Positions 35,148 through 45,883 are shown, numbered from the stretch's first letter. The stretch: 64,000 nt of DNA from Limosilactobacillus reuteri (GCF_034259105.1 NZ_CP139478.1:389501-453500); one strand, 5' to 3'. Made by a program: numbers and translations. The notes: generated by a model from the letters alone, not told the origin.

Positions 35148-37082
35148 GTTTTCTTGATCAAATTCTTCCAGTTTTTCTGCTGCTTCTGTCCATGCAAGTT
35201 CGACCTTTTCGGATTCAGCTGATAATTCATCAAGTTCTTTTTGGAGATCGGTTAACTTTCCAATATCCGTAGCGATTTCTGGTTGGCTCATTTGTTCTTG
35301 AATTGCGGTTTGCTTTTCTTCTAATTCCGCCATCTGTTGTTCTAGTTCATCGACTTGCCGCTGAATTTTTCGGCGGGCACGCTGCTGTTCTTTGCTTTGC
35401 TGATAAGATTGTTTACCAGCCGGTGCTTTAGCAATAGTGCTGGCATTAGATGAAGTAGCTTTGGGTGAACTTTCTTTTTCCTTGGCAATTAGGTAGTCAT
35501 CATAATTGCCTTCATAATGTTTAATTCCATCATGTTCCATTGCTAGGATATCGGTTGCAACCTGATTAATAAAGTAACGGTCGTGAGAAATAAAGAGAAC
35601 AGTTCCGCTAAATTCGTTAATTGCGTTTTCAAGCACTTCTCGACTATCGATATCTAAGTGGTTAGTCGGTTCATCAAGGATAAGAAAATTAATCGGTTTA
35701 AATGATAGTTTAGTTAACTCTAATCGTGCCTTTTCACCACCAGATAGGTCATGAACGACTTTGTAAACGTCATCACCAACGAATAAGAAACTCCCTAATA
35801 ATGAGCGAATATCTTTTTCAGGTACTTCTGGATGGTCATCCCATACTTCTTCTAAAACGGTTTTATTTGGGTGCAATTGCTGTTGTTCCTGGTCATAGTA
35901 ACCAATATCGAGGTTAGCGCCGAGTTTAATCGTCCCGCTAGTTAACGGAATTTTATGGAGAATAGATTTAAGTAAAGTTGATTTTCCGATTCCATTTGGG
36001 CCGATAATCCCAACACGCTGTGGCTTACGGACATTAAATGAAAGCGGTCCAGCAAGGATCTGTTCATCGTAACCAACTTTTGCCTGCTCCACATCAAGAA
36101 CTTCATTTCCACTATCTTTTTCAGAATGGAATTGAAAATGGATTGATTTATCATCAGTTTCTGGACGCTCAAGCCGCTCCATTTTTTCTAATTGCTTTCG
36201 CCGCGCCTGAGCACGTTTAGTTGTTGAGGCGCGAACAATATTTCGATTAACAAAGTCTTCTAACTTGGCAATCTTTTTTTGTTGTTGGTCATAGTGTTTC
36301 CACTCTGCTTGTAATCGTTCTTGCTTGTGTTTGACAAATTGCGTGTAGTTACCAGTATAGTGGGTGAGCGTTTTATTATCGAGATCATAAACATCATTGA
36401 CGACACGATCTAAGAAGTAACGGTCGTGAGAGACGATAAGCAATGCGCCTTGATAACTTTTGAGATAATCTTCTAGCCACGAAAGAACGTTCATGTCGAG
36501 GTGGTTAGTCGGTTCATCTAGAATTAAAAGTCCAGGTGCTTGCAGAAGAATCTTTGCTAAGGCGAGTTTAGTTTTTTGCCCTCCTGAAAGGGAATTAATT
36601 GGCGTACCATAACTATCTTCGTCAAAGCCAAACCCATGTAAAATTCCCCGCATACGTGATTCATATTCAAAACCACCCTGTTTCTTAAAGGCAGTTTGTA
36701 AATTATCGTATGTTGAAAGAATTTGTTGATAATTGCTATCGGAACTATCAAGGTCAGCTAGTTGCTGTTCAAGATCATGAATTTGCGTTTCAATTTTGTG
36801 GAGAGGAGCAAAAACAGTATCTAGTTCAGTCCAAATGCTATTTTGACTATCGAGTCCTTGATCCTGGGCCAAGTAACCAATTGTCAAATCTTTAACCTTC
36901 GTAATTGTTCCTTCATCTGGTTCGGTGATGCCAGCGATCATTTTTAACAAGGTCGTTTTACCAGCACCATTACGCCCAACAAGTGCAGTACGGCCATGCT
37001 CTTGGATTTGCATGTTCATATTGTGAAATAAAACGTCCGCGCCAAATCGACGCACAACGTCATTTGTCTGTAAAAGTAACAT
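35145..37082 (-). CDS. ydiF: ABC-F family ATPase (YdiF-like)
   Basis: 645 residues. Two ABC domains without membrane segments: Walker A GRNGAGKTT (about 36-44) and GPNGIGKST (about 363-371), with signatures LSGGQKTKLAL and LSGGEKARLEL. A charged inter-domain linker (KQERLQAEWKHYDQQQKKIAKLEDFV) and a C-terminal coiled coil (QQRARRKIQRQVDELEQQMAELEEKQ) complete it. ABC-F proteins act on the ribosome. The length and linkage to rex and groESL match Bacillus YdiF rather than resistance-type ABC-F proteins. Confidence 0.88.
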   Translation of the reverse strand: MLLLQTNDVVRRFGADVLFHNMNMQIQEHGRTALVGRNGAGKTTLLKMIAGITEPDEGTITKVKDLTIGYLAQDQGLDSQNSIWTELDTVFAPLHKIETQIHDLEQQLADLDSSDSNYQQILSTYDNLQTAFKKQGGFEYESRMRGILHGFGFDEDSYGTPINSLSGGQKTKLALAKILLQAPGLLILDEPTNHLDMNVLSWLEDYLKSYQGALLIVSHDRYFLDRVVNDVYDLDNKTLTHYTGNYTQFVKHKQERLQAEWKHYDQQQKKIAKLEDFVNRNIVRASTTKRAQARRKQLEKMERLERPETDDKSIHFQFHSEKDSGNEVLDVEQAKVGYDEQILAGPLSFNVRKPQRVGIIGPNGIGKSTLLKSILHKIPLTSGTIKLGANLDIGYYDQEQQQLHPNKTVLEEVWDDHPEVPEKDIRSLLGSFLFVGDDVYKVVHDLSGGEKARLELTKLSFKPINFLILDEPTNHLDIDSREVLENAINEFSGTVLFISHDRYFINQVATDILAMEHDGIKHYEGNYDDYLIAKEKESSPKATSSNASTIAKAPAGKQSYQQSKEQQRARRKIQRQVDELEQQMAELEEKQTAIQEQMSQPEIATDIGKLTDLQKELDELSAESEKVELAWTEAAEKLEEFDQEN

Positions 37083-37165
37083 ATTGAAACCTCATTTAAT
37101 TCGTTGATTTAATATGGTTTTATTTTAGCAGATTTTTAATTTTAAATAAAAAGTTGAAAATATTT

Positions 37166-37183
37166 TTGTATTTTAGTTCACAA
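37166..37183 (+). promoter_or_regulatory. Rex-like operator upstream of rex
   Basis: TTGTATTTTAGTTCACAA has a perfect right half (TTCACAA) and a TTGT left end in the 18-base frame of the Rex consensus. The right half overlaps the -35 of the rex promoter, which would allow autoregulation. Confidence 0.5.
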
Positions 37184-37205
37184 AAAATGGTTTAATTGCT
37201 AGAAT
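37177..37205 (+). promoter_or_regulatory. rex promoter
   Basis: TTCACA (37177-37182), a 17-base spacer and TAGAAT (37200-37205). Confidence 0.6.
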
Positions 37206-37322
37206 ATACTCAGACTTAAATTTCACAAAGTAAAAATTAGTAACATTATCCTTGTCAAAAACTTAGTAATTAGTTGGCAAACTAGGTTGAGAAGGGCTTA
37301 TTTTAGGAGGAACAAAAGTAGA

Positions 37323-37967
37323 ATGGCTAATAAAAAGATTCCACGCGCGACTGCGAAACGGTTGCCAATATATTTCCGTTATTTAAATGTATTGAAAGAC
37401 GCAAACAAGCAACGGGTATCATCAACTGAACTTTCGGAGGCTGTGCAAGTTGATTCGGCAACGATTCGTCGTGACTTTTCATATTTTGGTGAATTAGGTA
37501 AGCGGGGATACGGTTATGACGTTGAAAGTTTATTAAAGTTTTTTAAAGGAATCTTGCACCAAGACTCATTAGTTAGTGTTGCCTTAGTCGGGGTTGGTAG
37601 TTTGGGAAGTGCCTTGTTAAACTTTAATTTCCATCAAGATACCAATTTACGGATCAGTGCGGCATTTGATACTAAGCCAGAATATGCCAATACAGTCAAA
37701 AGCGGTATTCCAATTTACCCATCCGAGGATATGGTAAAGCAGTTAAAAGAGCAACAGATTGATGTTGTTATTCTAACTGTTCCTGGAATTAAGGCCCAAC
37801 ATGTTGCGGACCAATTAGTTGAAGCTGGTGTGAAGGGAATTCTTAACTTTACTCCTGTTCGTTTATCTGTGCCTAAAAATGTTCAAGTTCAAAATATTGA
37901 CTTAACAAACGAACTTCAAACATTAATTTACTTCATTAAAAATTATACTGAAGATTCAATTGAATAA
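37323..37967 (+). CDS. rex: Redox-sensing transcriptional repressor Rex
   Basis: About 214 residues. An N-terminal winged helix ([32 protein letters not shown]) precedes an NAD(H)-binding Rossmann domain with GVGSLGSA (90-97). It senses NADH/NAD+ and represses fermentative genes such as adhE. I chose the ATG at 37323 ([10 protein letters not shown]); AGGAGG is 12-13 bases upstream, and the frame continues upstream only through the leader. ydiF is divergent. Confidence 0.95.
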   Translation: MANKKIPRATAKRLPIYFRYLNVLKDANKQRVSSTELSEAVQVDSATIRRDFSYFGELGKRGYGYDVESLLKFFKGILHQDSLVSVALVGVGSLGSALLNFNFHQDTNLRISAAFDTKPEYANTVKSGIPIYPSEDMVKQLKEQQIDVVILTVPGIKAQHVADQLVEAGVKGILNFTPVRLSVPKNVQVQNIDLTNELQTLIYFIKNYTEDSIE

Positions 37968-37977
37968 ATTTGGAGAG

Positions 37978-38015
37978 CATTGGTTTGATGAAAGCGTTCA
38001 ACCAATGTTTTTTGT
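37978..38015 (+). terminator. Terminator after rex
   Basis: CATTGGTT pairs with AACCAATG around a 14-base loop and is followed by TTTTTTG. Confidence 0.85.
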
Positions 38016-38074
38016 TTACTAAATTATTAATAAAAGTCATTGACTGTAGGTATGCTCTCTTAAGTTTTAAAAAT

Positions 38075-38091
38075 GGTCAAAAAAAGTCAAA
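38075..38091 (+). promoter_or_regulatory. CtsR box upstream of groESL
   Basis: GGTCAAA-AAA-AGTCAAA matches the CtsR heptad direct repeat (RGTCAAA-N3-RGTCAAA) exactly. Confidence 0.88.
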
Positions 38092-38100
38092 GTGTTTTTG

Positions 38101-38128
38101 TTGCATTTTAAAGAGAACATGTTATATT
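38101..38128 (+). promoter_or_regulatory. groESL promoter
   Basis: TTGCAT (38101-38106), a 16-base spacer and TATATT (38123-38128), between the CtsR box and the CIRCE element. Confidence 0.65.
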
Positions 38129-38139
38129 TAAATATGTAG

Positions 38140-38166
38140 TTAGCACTTAAAGAGTTTGAGTGCTAA
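38140..38166 (+). promoter_or_regulatory. CIRCE element (HrcA operator)
   Basis: TTAGCACTT-N9-GAGTGCTAA matches the consensus TTAGCACTC-N9-GAGTGCTAA at all positions but one. It lies in the 5' leader of groES, as expected for HrcA control. Confidence 0.95.
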
Positions 38167-38200
38167 AAATAAAATTTATTAACAAGATGGAGGGATTAAC

Positions 38201-38485
38201 GTGTTAAAACCATTAGGAGATCGCGTTGTTCTAAAAGCTGAAACTGAAGAAGAAAAGACAGTTGGTGGAATTGTCCTTGCTTCCAATGTGAAGGAAAAGC
38301 CAACTACTGGAAAGGTTATTGCCGTTGGAGAAGGTCGTACTCTAGAAAACGGACAAAAGCTTACTCCAGCTGTTAAGGAAGGTGACCGCGTATTATTTGA
38401 TAAGTACGCAGGCAACGAAGTAGAATACAACGGTGAAAAGTTCTTAGTTGTTCACGCTAAAGACTTAGTAGCAATCGTTGAATAG
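38201..38485 (+). CDS. groES: Co-chaperonin GroES
   Basis: 94 residues. [26 protein letters not shown], the mobile loop and the C-terminal [15 protein letters not shown] are standard GroES. It starts with GTG at 38201, after GGAGGG. It caps GroEL and is co-transcribed with it. Confidence 0.97.
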   Translation: MLKPLGDRVVLKAETEEEKTVGGIVLASNVKEKPTTGKVIAVGEGRTLENGQKLTPAVKEGDRVLFDKYAGNEVEYNGEKFLVVHAKDLVAIVE

Positions 38486-38576
38486 TTAAATAAGCGAATT
38501 AAGAGCAGGAGACAGAAAGAATAAAATTCCTTCACCGTCTCTTTTAAATAATGAATTTAATTTTGAGGTGACATAA

Positions 38577-40205
<1,629 letters not shown>

Positions 40206-40237
40206 TACCATCTGACTAAAATTTAATTTGTGGGCAG

Positions 40238-40284
40238 AAAAGATTCCGATGTTTGTTTTTTCAAATGTTGGGATCTTTTTTTTA
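40238..40284 (+). terminator. Terminator after groEL
   Basis: AAAGATTCCGATGTTTG pairs with CAAATGTTGGGATCTTT (several G-T pairs) and is followed by a T8 run. It lies just before the ribosome-binding site of the disrupted prdX gene. Confidence 0.85.
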
Positions 40285-40450
40285 TTGGAGGAAAATCAAT
40301 GACGAAAAATGCGACCAGTGTCTATAAATATTTAGACAACGAAAAAATAAACTATCAAATTGTTACTCATCCCCCAGCCTATACAGCGGAACAAGCAGAC
40401 AAGTATGTTCAAGTATATCAATTTGCTCGCACGAAAAACCTTTTTCTAAA

Positions 40451-41523
40451 CGTTGTTTGTAAAATTAAGTTAGAAAAATAGAAAAGCCATTTGTGGTAGA
40501 CTTTTGAATACCCCTAAACAAAAGAAAGGAAACCACAAATGACTTACACCCATCTTACCACAAACGAGCTGACAATCATCGCCCATTCTTTCGTGCAAAA
40601 GCTTAAAGCGTACCGAGTGGCCCAAATGATCAACGGTTGCGCCGAAACCGTTTATCGCGTTTATCGTTACCTGGAAACCGGTGCCTCAATTGCTGATTAT
40701 CAAGATCACTATATGCGCAATAAGCAACGTTGTGGCCGAAAACGTACTCAGTTGTCACTGGCTGAACTCACTTATATCAACGACAAAATTGCCCAGGGGT
40801 GGACGCCTGATACCATTATTGGGCGCGCTGAGCGCCCAATTAGTTGTAACCGGCGAACTCTTTACCGGATGTTTGAACGTAGCCAGTTCGGCTTCGATGT
40901 CCGTTCCTTGCCGATGCGAGGTAAGCGGCACCCGAATGGCTATGTCGAGCGCCGCGGGAAGGCTGGCCAATTGGGGCAAAGTATTCACGAGCGTGCCAAG
41001 GACTTTCCGCACTATGCCACTGAATTTGGGCACCTTGAAGCTGATACCGTCCAAGGCAAAAAGCACCAAGGGGCGGTAATGACCCTGACCGAACGCCAAT
41101 CGAAGGTCGAAATTGTACTCAATGTGCACGAAAAGACGGCTGATGCGATTAACCAACACTTAAGTCAGTGGCTTCGGAAATTCCCGCGGCACTTCTTCAA
41201 ATCGATTACCTTTGACAACGGAAAAGAATTCGCCGGCTGGCGCGAGATTGCCAATCAATTTGACCTTCACACTTACTTTGCCGAGGTTGGTGCTCCCAAT
41301 CAACGAGGGCTGAACGAAAACAACAACGGTCTTTTACGCCGGGATGGCTTAACGAAACAGCTAGATTTCCGCAATCTTCCTGATGAATTGGTAACCCAAC
41401 TGATGAGTAAGCGAAATAACCTGCCCCGTAAATCACTAGGCTATCGAACTCCATATGAAGTATTCATGTCTTACGTCACTGATGAGCAACTATTTTCTTT
41501 CTAACTTAAATTGACATTTCGGG
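40451..41523 (+). mobile_element. IS30-family insertion sequence, divergent type (1,073 bp), with AAA target duplication
   Basis: The ends match those of the other short IS30 elements here (CGTTGTTTGTAAAATTAAG on the left; AAATTGACATTTCGGG on the right). AAA flanks it at 40448-40450 and 41524-41526. Its codons use G and C at third positions much more than the two near-identical copies, which suggests arrival from a higher-GC lactobacillus. Confidence 0.92.
40539..41504 (+). CDS. IS30-family transposase (divergent type)
   Basis: 321 residues, homologous along its whole length to the transposases at 6009-6977 and 47703-48671 but with many substitutions. DDE contexts: HLEADTVQG, ITFDNGKEF and NQRGLNENNNGLLRR. 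It has GC-rich codon use and an intact frame. AAAGGAAACC precedes the ATG. Confidence 0.93.
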   Translation: MTYTHLTTNELTIIAHSFVQKLKAYRVAQMINGCAETVYRVYRYLETGASIADYQDHYMRNKQRCGRKRTQLSLAELTYINDKIAQGWTPDTIIGRAERPISCNRRTLYRMFERSQFGFDVRSLPMRGKRHPNGYVERRGKAGQLGQSIHERAKDFPHYATEFGHLEADTVQGKKHQGAVMTLTERQSKVEIVLNVHEKTADAINQHLSQWLRKFPRHFFKSITFDNGKEFAGWREIANQFDLHTYFAEVGAPNQRGLNENNNGLLRRDGLTKQLDFRNLPDELVTQLMSKRNNLPRKSLGYRTPYEVFMSYVTDEQLFSF

Positions 41524-41944
41524 AAAAAATAAAGCTGGCTATTATTTAGCTACAATCTTAGAAAATAAGCGTCTCAATATGAAAAAATTGAAAGAGAATC
41601 TATCGACTAGTCGGTTTTCATTTGCCCGCCCAGAAGAATTAGCTATGAAGTTAGGAATAACAAGTGGGGCTGTTTCACCCTTTAACTTGTTTAATGATAA
41701 ACAACATCAGGTTACCTTTATTATTGATGCTGATATCTTTAAGAACGAGGAGTTAATAGGGTGTCACCCAAACATTAATACGGCCACGGTGATTTTGAGA
41801 ACAAAAGATTTGCTTCAAATAATAAAGCTGAATGGTAATCCAGTTAAGACAGTTCAACTATAAAGTTAATCTAAAAATCTTAAATTGTGGTAAAGTAAAT
41901 TAGTATTGATTTTTAACCAAACTATAACTGAAAGGAACTAAGAA

Positions 41945-43555
41945 ATGGAAAAAATGAAGTTCCAGAAGATAACGCTATTTTCTGGTGTAATGCTTGCCTT
42001 AAATTCCTTAATTGGTTCAGGGTGGTTGTTTGGTGCCGGAACTGCTGCAAAGGTTGCCGGACCAGCTGCTATTTTGTCATGGATCTTAGGAGCAATAATC
42101 ATTATTAGCATTGCCCTTACTTATGTTGAATTAGGGGCAATGTTTCCAGAAAGCGGGGGAATGAGTCGTTATGCTCAGTATAGCCATGGTCCGTTTTTAG
42201 GCTTTATTGCTGCATGGGCAAATTGGATTTCATTAATCACGTTAGTCCCAATGGAAGCAGTAGCCTCAGTTCAATATATGAGTTCGTGGCCGTGGGCATG
42301 GGCAAATTGGACCCACCACTTTATGAAGAACGGTAATATTACGACTCCTGGATTGTTAGTTGTATTTGGCTTTATGCTAGTTTTTACTTTGATCAATTTC
42401 TGGTCGGTAAAATTGATGACTCGCTTTACTAATTTAATATCAATTTTTAAGATTTTATTACCAACATTAACAATTGTGATGCTTATTGCGGCGGGTTTTC
42501 ATCCTAGTAATTTTGGTCATAGCGTAACTACTTTTATGCCATATGGTAGTCGTTCAATCTTCGAAGCAGCTGCTATTTCTGGAATTATTATGTCTTATGA
42601 TGCCTTTCAAACGGTAATCAACATGGGAGGAGAAATGATTAATCCTCATAAAAATATCGTGCGAGGCGTATTGATTTCAATGATTATTACCGCTGTGATC
42701 TATGTCATGTTACAAGTTGCTTTTATTGGAGCAATTGATCCGAATTTATTAGCGCAAAAAGGATGGCATGGGATTAACTATACCTCTCCATTTGCTGATA
42801 TTGCGATCTTGTTGGGGATGAATTGGCTTGCAATTTTACTATATATGGATGCTTTTGTTTCACCGTTTGGAACAGGGGTTGCGTTTGTGGCGACTGCCTC
42901 ACGAGCATTGGCAGCAATGACTCATACCGGACATTTGCCCCAATGGTTAGGACGGCTAGAACGGCACTACATGATTCCGCGGTTTGCAATGGTTGTGGAT
43001 CTAATTTTAGCGGTGGTAATGGTTAGTCTCTTCAGAAATTGGAGTTTGTTAGCCACTGTAATTACCGGTTCAACTTTAATTGCTTATCTTACCGGGCCAG
43101 TTACTGTAATATCGCTTCGCAAAATGGATGCTAATTTAAAGCGGCCGTTTCATCCACATTTTATGTCCTGGTTAGCGCCATTTGCATTTGTCTTGACGAG
43201 CCTTTCAATTTATTGGACAATGTGGCCAACAACTGTTCAGGTAATTGGGGTTATCTTATTAGGCTTACCAATCTATCTTTATTATGAAGTTAAGTATCGT
43301 CACGCATCAGGGCTACGTGACTTACGCAATAGTTATTGGATGCTGGCTTATCTTGTTTTTATCTCAATAGTTTCTTACATTGGGAGTGAAGGATTTGGCG
43401 GCAAGGACTGGTTGAAGTACCCATGGGATTTTGTTGTTATTATCATCTGCTCGCTAGGATTTTACCGGTGGGCTGTGGCTAGCCGGATGAAAAAAATCGA
43501 TCCTGCGGCAGAAAAGGTTAATGCCAAGGTAAAGATGCCAGAAAAAGATCAATAG
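41945..43555 (+). CDS. APC-superfamily amino acid permease
   Basis: 536 residues with about 12-14 hydrophobic membrane segments. The first helix carries the APC unwound-helix motif (GVMLALNSLIGSGWLFG), followed by GAMFPESGGMSRYAQYSHGPFLGFIAAWANWIS. The C-terminus is hydrophilic and Lys-rich. The substrate is unknown; it is probably an amino acid. GAAAGGA precedes the ATG. It is followed by another APC member with its own promoter. Confidence 0.85.
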   Translation: MEKMKFQKITLFSGVMLALNSLIGSGWLFGAGTAAKVAGPAAILSWILGAIIIISIALTYVELGAMFPESGGMSRYAQYSHGPFLGFIAAWANWISLITLVPMEAVASVQYMSSWPWAWANWTHHFMKNGNITTPGLLVVFGFMLVFTLINFWSVKLMTRFTNLISIFKILLPTLTIVMLIAAGFHPSNFGHSVTTFMPYGSRSIFEAAAISGIIMSYDAFQTVINMGGEMINPHKNIVRGVLISMIITAVIYVMLQVAFIGAIDPNLLAQKGWHGINYTSPFADIAILLGMNWLAILLYMDAFVSPFGTGVAFVATASRALAAMTHTGHLPQWLGRLERHYMIPRFAMVVDLILAVVMVSLFRNWSLLATVITGSTLIAYLTGPVTVISLRKMDANLKRPFHPHFMSWLAPFAFVLTSLSIYWTMWPTTVQVIGVILLGLPIYLYYEVKYRHASGLRDLRNSYWMLAYLVFISIVSYIGSEGFGGKDWLKYPWDFVVIIICSLGFYRWAVASRMKKIDPAAEKVNAKVKMPEKDQ

Positions 43556-43568
43556 ATATATTTGTAGG

Positions 43569-43597
43569 TTGCAAAATTAAAGAATAAATTGTAGTAT
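43569..43597 (+). promoter_or_regulatory. Promoter of the KimA-like gene
   Basis: TTGCAA (43569-43574), a 17-base spacer and TAGTAT (43592-43597). The leader to the ATG is only about 40 bases, too short for a ydaO-type c-di-AMP riboswitch. Confidence 0.65.
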
Positions 43598-43639
43598 TGT
43601 CACCTACTTAAAAAGTGTAAAAATCAAAGGAGAAATAGT

Positions 43640-45478
43640 ATGTGGCGCTATTTGAAACGTGTTTTAATCGGGAAACCGTTAAAAACCCTTGATGAAGGGC
43701 AAACACACTTAACTAAATTTAAAGCATTAGCCATGCTTTCTTCTGACGCAATATCGTCAGTAGCATATGGACCAGAGCAAATTACAACTGTTCTAGTAAC
43801 TTTATCCGCAGCAGCAATCTGGTATTCAATTCCGATTGCGGCAGTTGTGTTGGTCCTTTTGTTAGCTATCACGTTATCATACCAACAAATCATTCATGCC
43901 TATCCTAGTGGTGGTGGTGCTTATGTCGTTGTCACACGGAATTGGGGGAGTGATGGGGGATTATTTGCTGGAGGATCATTACTAGTTGACTACATGTTAA
44001 CGGTGGCCGTTTCAACGACATCTGGAGTTGAAGCGATTACTTCAGCGGTCCCTGCTTTATATAAATTTTCAATTCCAATCGGGATCGTTATTGTCCTGTT
44101 AATCATGTTTATGAATTTACGGGGAATGAGTGAAAGTGCAAACTTCCTCACAATTCCGGTATATTTCTTTGTTATTATGATGATTGTGATGGTAGTGTGG
44201 GGTGGCTATAATATTGCCACTGGTCATATTCATTACCGGGCAATTGTCGATTATGGAACACCGGTATCGGGAATGTCATTTGTTTTGCTTATTCGGGCAT
44301 TCTCGGCTGGTTCGTCATCCTTAACAGGGGTGGAAGCTGTAAGTAATGCTGTTCCTAACTTTAATAAGCCTAAGGAAAAGAACGCCTCGACTACTTTGGC
44401 AATTATGAGTGCTATTTTAGCGTTCTTCTTTATTGCCGTTATCTTCTTTAGCTTTTATCTGGGGGTAGTTCCTAATTCACGGACAACAATTCTTTCCCAA
44501 ATGGCTGCACAAATCTTTGGTGGACATGGGCTAGGTTTTTACCTGTTGCAACTTTCAACTGCAATGATTTTAGCGGTCGCTGCTAATACTGGTTTCTCAG
44601 CCTTTCCAATTCTTGCCTTTAATATGGCCAAAGATAAATATATGCCGCACGCGTTCATGGATCGTGGTGATCGGTTAGGTTACTCTAACGGAATCATTTC
44701 CTTGGCGATTGGAGCAATTATTTTGATCTTGATCTTCCATGGTCAGACTAATATGTTAATTCCGCTTTATGCAGTAGGGGTGTTTGTTCCATTTACTTTA
44801 TCGCAGTCTGGGATGATTATTCACTGGTTTAGAGAACGGGAAGGCTTCTGGTTAGGGAAAGCCTTTATTAACCTAGTGGGGGCCTTGATTTCATTTGTTC
44901 TTGTTATTTGTTTGTTCTGGCAACACTTTGCAAATGTTTGGCCATACTTAATTATCATGCCGCTGCTTTTATGGATGTTCCATTCGATTCACCGACACTA
45001 TGTAAAAGTAGCTGCTCAGTTGCGGGTTGCTGAAAAGACGAAAGTTCAATTACATGATTACGATGGTGCAACGGTGATTGTTTTAGTTGGTAATGTAACC
45101 CGGGTAACTCGTGGTGCAATTAATTACGCTCGGTCGATTGGCGATTATGTTATTGCCATGCATGTTTCGTTTGATGAAAATCCAGGCAAAGAGCATAAAA
45201 CAGCAAATGAATTTAAAGCTGAATATCCAGATGTCCGTTTTGTTGATATTCACTCTTCGTACCGTTCAATCGCAAAACCAACGTTACGTTTCGTTGATGT
45301 GATTGCCAAGCGGGCAGAAGCAAGAAATTATTCGACGACTGTTCTTGTTCCTCAATTTATTCCTAAGCATCCATGGCAATTGGCCTTGCATAATCAGACC
45401 AGTGTTCGTTTACGGGCATTATTGAATTCCCGAGAGAACATTATTGTTGCTAGTTATAACTACCACCTTCAAGAATAG
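43640..45478 (+). CDS. kimA: KimA-like potassium importer (APC superfamily)
   Basis: 612 residues. About 12 membrane segments (residues 30-460) precede a cytoplasmic C-terminal domain with a USP-like fold (TVIVLVGNVTRVTRGAINYARSIGDYVIAMHVSFDE). The start, RVLIGKPLKTLDEGQTHLTKFKALAMLSSDAISSVAYGPEQI, closely resembles Bacillus KimA (YdaO), as does HAYPSGGGAYVVVTRN. KimA imports K+ with protons and is inhibited by c-di-AMP in Bacillus. AAAGGAG precedes the ATG. Confidence 0.87.
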   Translation: MWRYLKRVLIGKPLKTLDEGQTHLTKFKALAMLSSDAISSVAYGPEQITTVLVTLSAAAIWYSIPIAAVVLVLLLAITLSYQQIIHAYPSGGGAYVVVTRNWGSDGGLFAGGSLLVDYMLTVAVSTTSGVEAITSAVPALYKFSIPIGIVIVLLIMFMNLRGMSESANFLTIPVYFFVIMMIVMVVWGGYNIATGHIHYRAIVDYGTPVSGMSFVLLIRAFSAGSSSLTGVEAVSNAVPNFNKPKEKNASTTLAIMSAILAFFFIAVIFFSFYLGVVPNSRTTILSQMAAQIFGGHGLGFYLLQLSTAMILAVAANTGFSAFPILAFNMAKDKYMPHAFMDRGDRLGYSNGIISLAIGAIILILIFHGQTNMLIPLYAVGVFVPFTLSQSGMIIHWFREREGFWLGKAFINLVGALISFVLVICLFWQHFANVWPYLIIMPLLLWMFHSIHRHYVKVAAQLRVAEKTKVQLHDYDGATVIVLVGNVTRVTRGAINYARSIGDYVIAMHVSFDENPGKEHKTANEFKAEYPDVRFVDIHSSYRSIAKPTLRFVDVIAKRAEARNYSTTVLVPQFIPKHPWQLALHNQTSVRLRALLNSRENIIVASYNYHLQE

Positions 45479-45504
45479 TTTATTAGAGAGAAAGTATTGA
45501 TTTA

Positions 45505-45765
45505 ATGAATAAAAAGCAACTATTATGGGGACTTTTGTTTGCAATTGGCCTATTTATGGCAGCAAGTTATACCATTGATAATCGTGGCTTTCATTCTGGA
45601 ATATACGGTATCATTGGCTGTGCTTTGATCTTAATTGCGTATGCAGGAATGAATTGGGAAAAACTGCAATCAAAAGATCAGCATACGAGAAAAATTTTAT
45701 TGCTTTTAAGCAGTATTTTAGGGATTATCATCGTTCTTGATATTGCTGAAATGATTTTAGGATAA
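45505..45765 (+). CDS. Small membrane protein of unknown function
   Basis: 86 residues with three predicted membrane segments (about 5-20, 32-48 and 65-84) and a short charged loop (NWEKLQSKDQHTRK). No family is recognised. It starts 26 bases after the KimA-like gene and shares its downstream terminator, so it is probably co-transcribed. Confidence 0.7.
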   Translation: MNKKQLLWGLLFAIGLFMAASYTIDNRGFHSGIYGIIGCALILIAYAGMNWEKLQSKDQHTRKILLLLSSILGIIIVLDIAEMILG

Positions 45766-45783
45766 TTAAATAAAGCTTATTGA

Positions 45784-45816
45784 AGAGATTAGGTGACATA
45801 AGCCTAGTCTCTTTTT
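45784..45816 (+). terminator. Terminator after the small membrane protein
   Basis: AGAGATTAGG pairs with CCTAGTCTCT (one G-T) and is followed by TTTTTAT. Confidence 0.85.
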
Positions 45817-45819
45817 ATA

Positions 45820-45870
45820 TTGACTAATAATCCAAAGCATATTATTTTTTTGTTAGTCGACTAACAAAAA
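45820..45870 (+). promoter_or_regulatory. Promoter and palindromic operator of the marR-MFS unit
   Basis: TTGACT (45820-45825), a 17-base spacer and TATTTT (45843-45848) form a weak promoter. A perfect 24-base palindrome centred on GTCGAC (45847-45870; core TTTGTTAGTCGACTAACAAA) covers the start region. It is the obvious autoregulatory site for the MarR protein. Confidence 0.8.
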
Positions 45871-45883
45871 GGAGAGATAAAAA

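Larger units (their letters stand above)
40299..41863 (+). pseudogene. prdX: YbaK/ProX-type aminoacyl-tRNA editing (prolyl-tRNA deacylase) gene split by an IS
   Basis: The 5' part (40299-40450, MTKNATSVYKYLDNEKINYQIVTHPPAYTAEQAD..RTKNLFL) and the 3' part (41527-41863, ..AGYYLATILENKRLNMKKLKENLS..GAVSPFNLFNDKQHQVTFIID..) join in frame when the IS and one AAA duplicate are removed. The result is an uninterrupted protein of about 162 residues, normal for the family. Such proteins hydrolyse mischarged Ala-tRNA-Pro or Cys-tRNA-Pro. GGAGG precedes the ATG. The 5' fragment runs only 10 codons into the IS, so the gene is very probably inactive. Confidence 0.92.

Noticed and set aside
35145..37082. 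Antibiotic-resistance ABC-F protein
   Set aside because: Length, linker and synteny with rex and groESL match the housekeeping YdiF type, not Vga/Lsa/OptrA types.
40755..41159. 134-codon antisense frame and overlapping plus-strand frames in the divergent IS30
   Set aside because: Long frames arise because this IS is GC-richer; no start signals, and it is fully covered by the transposase.
43640..45478. Plain amino acid permease
   Set aside because: The start region and the C-terminal cytoplasmic domain match KimA much better than amino acid transporters of this superfamily.
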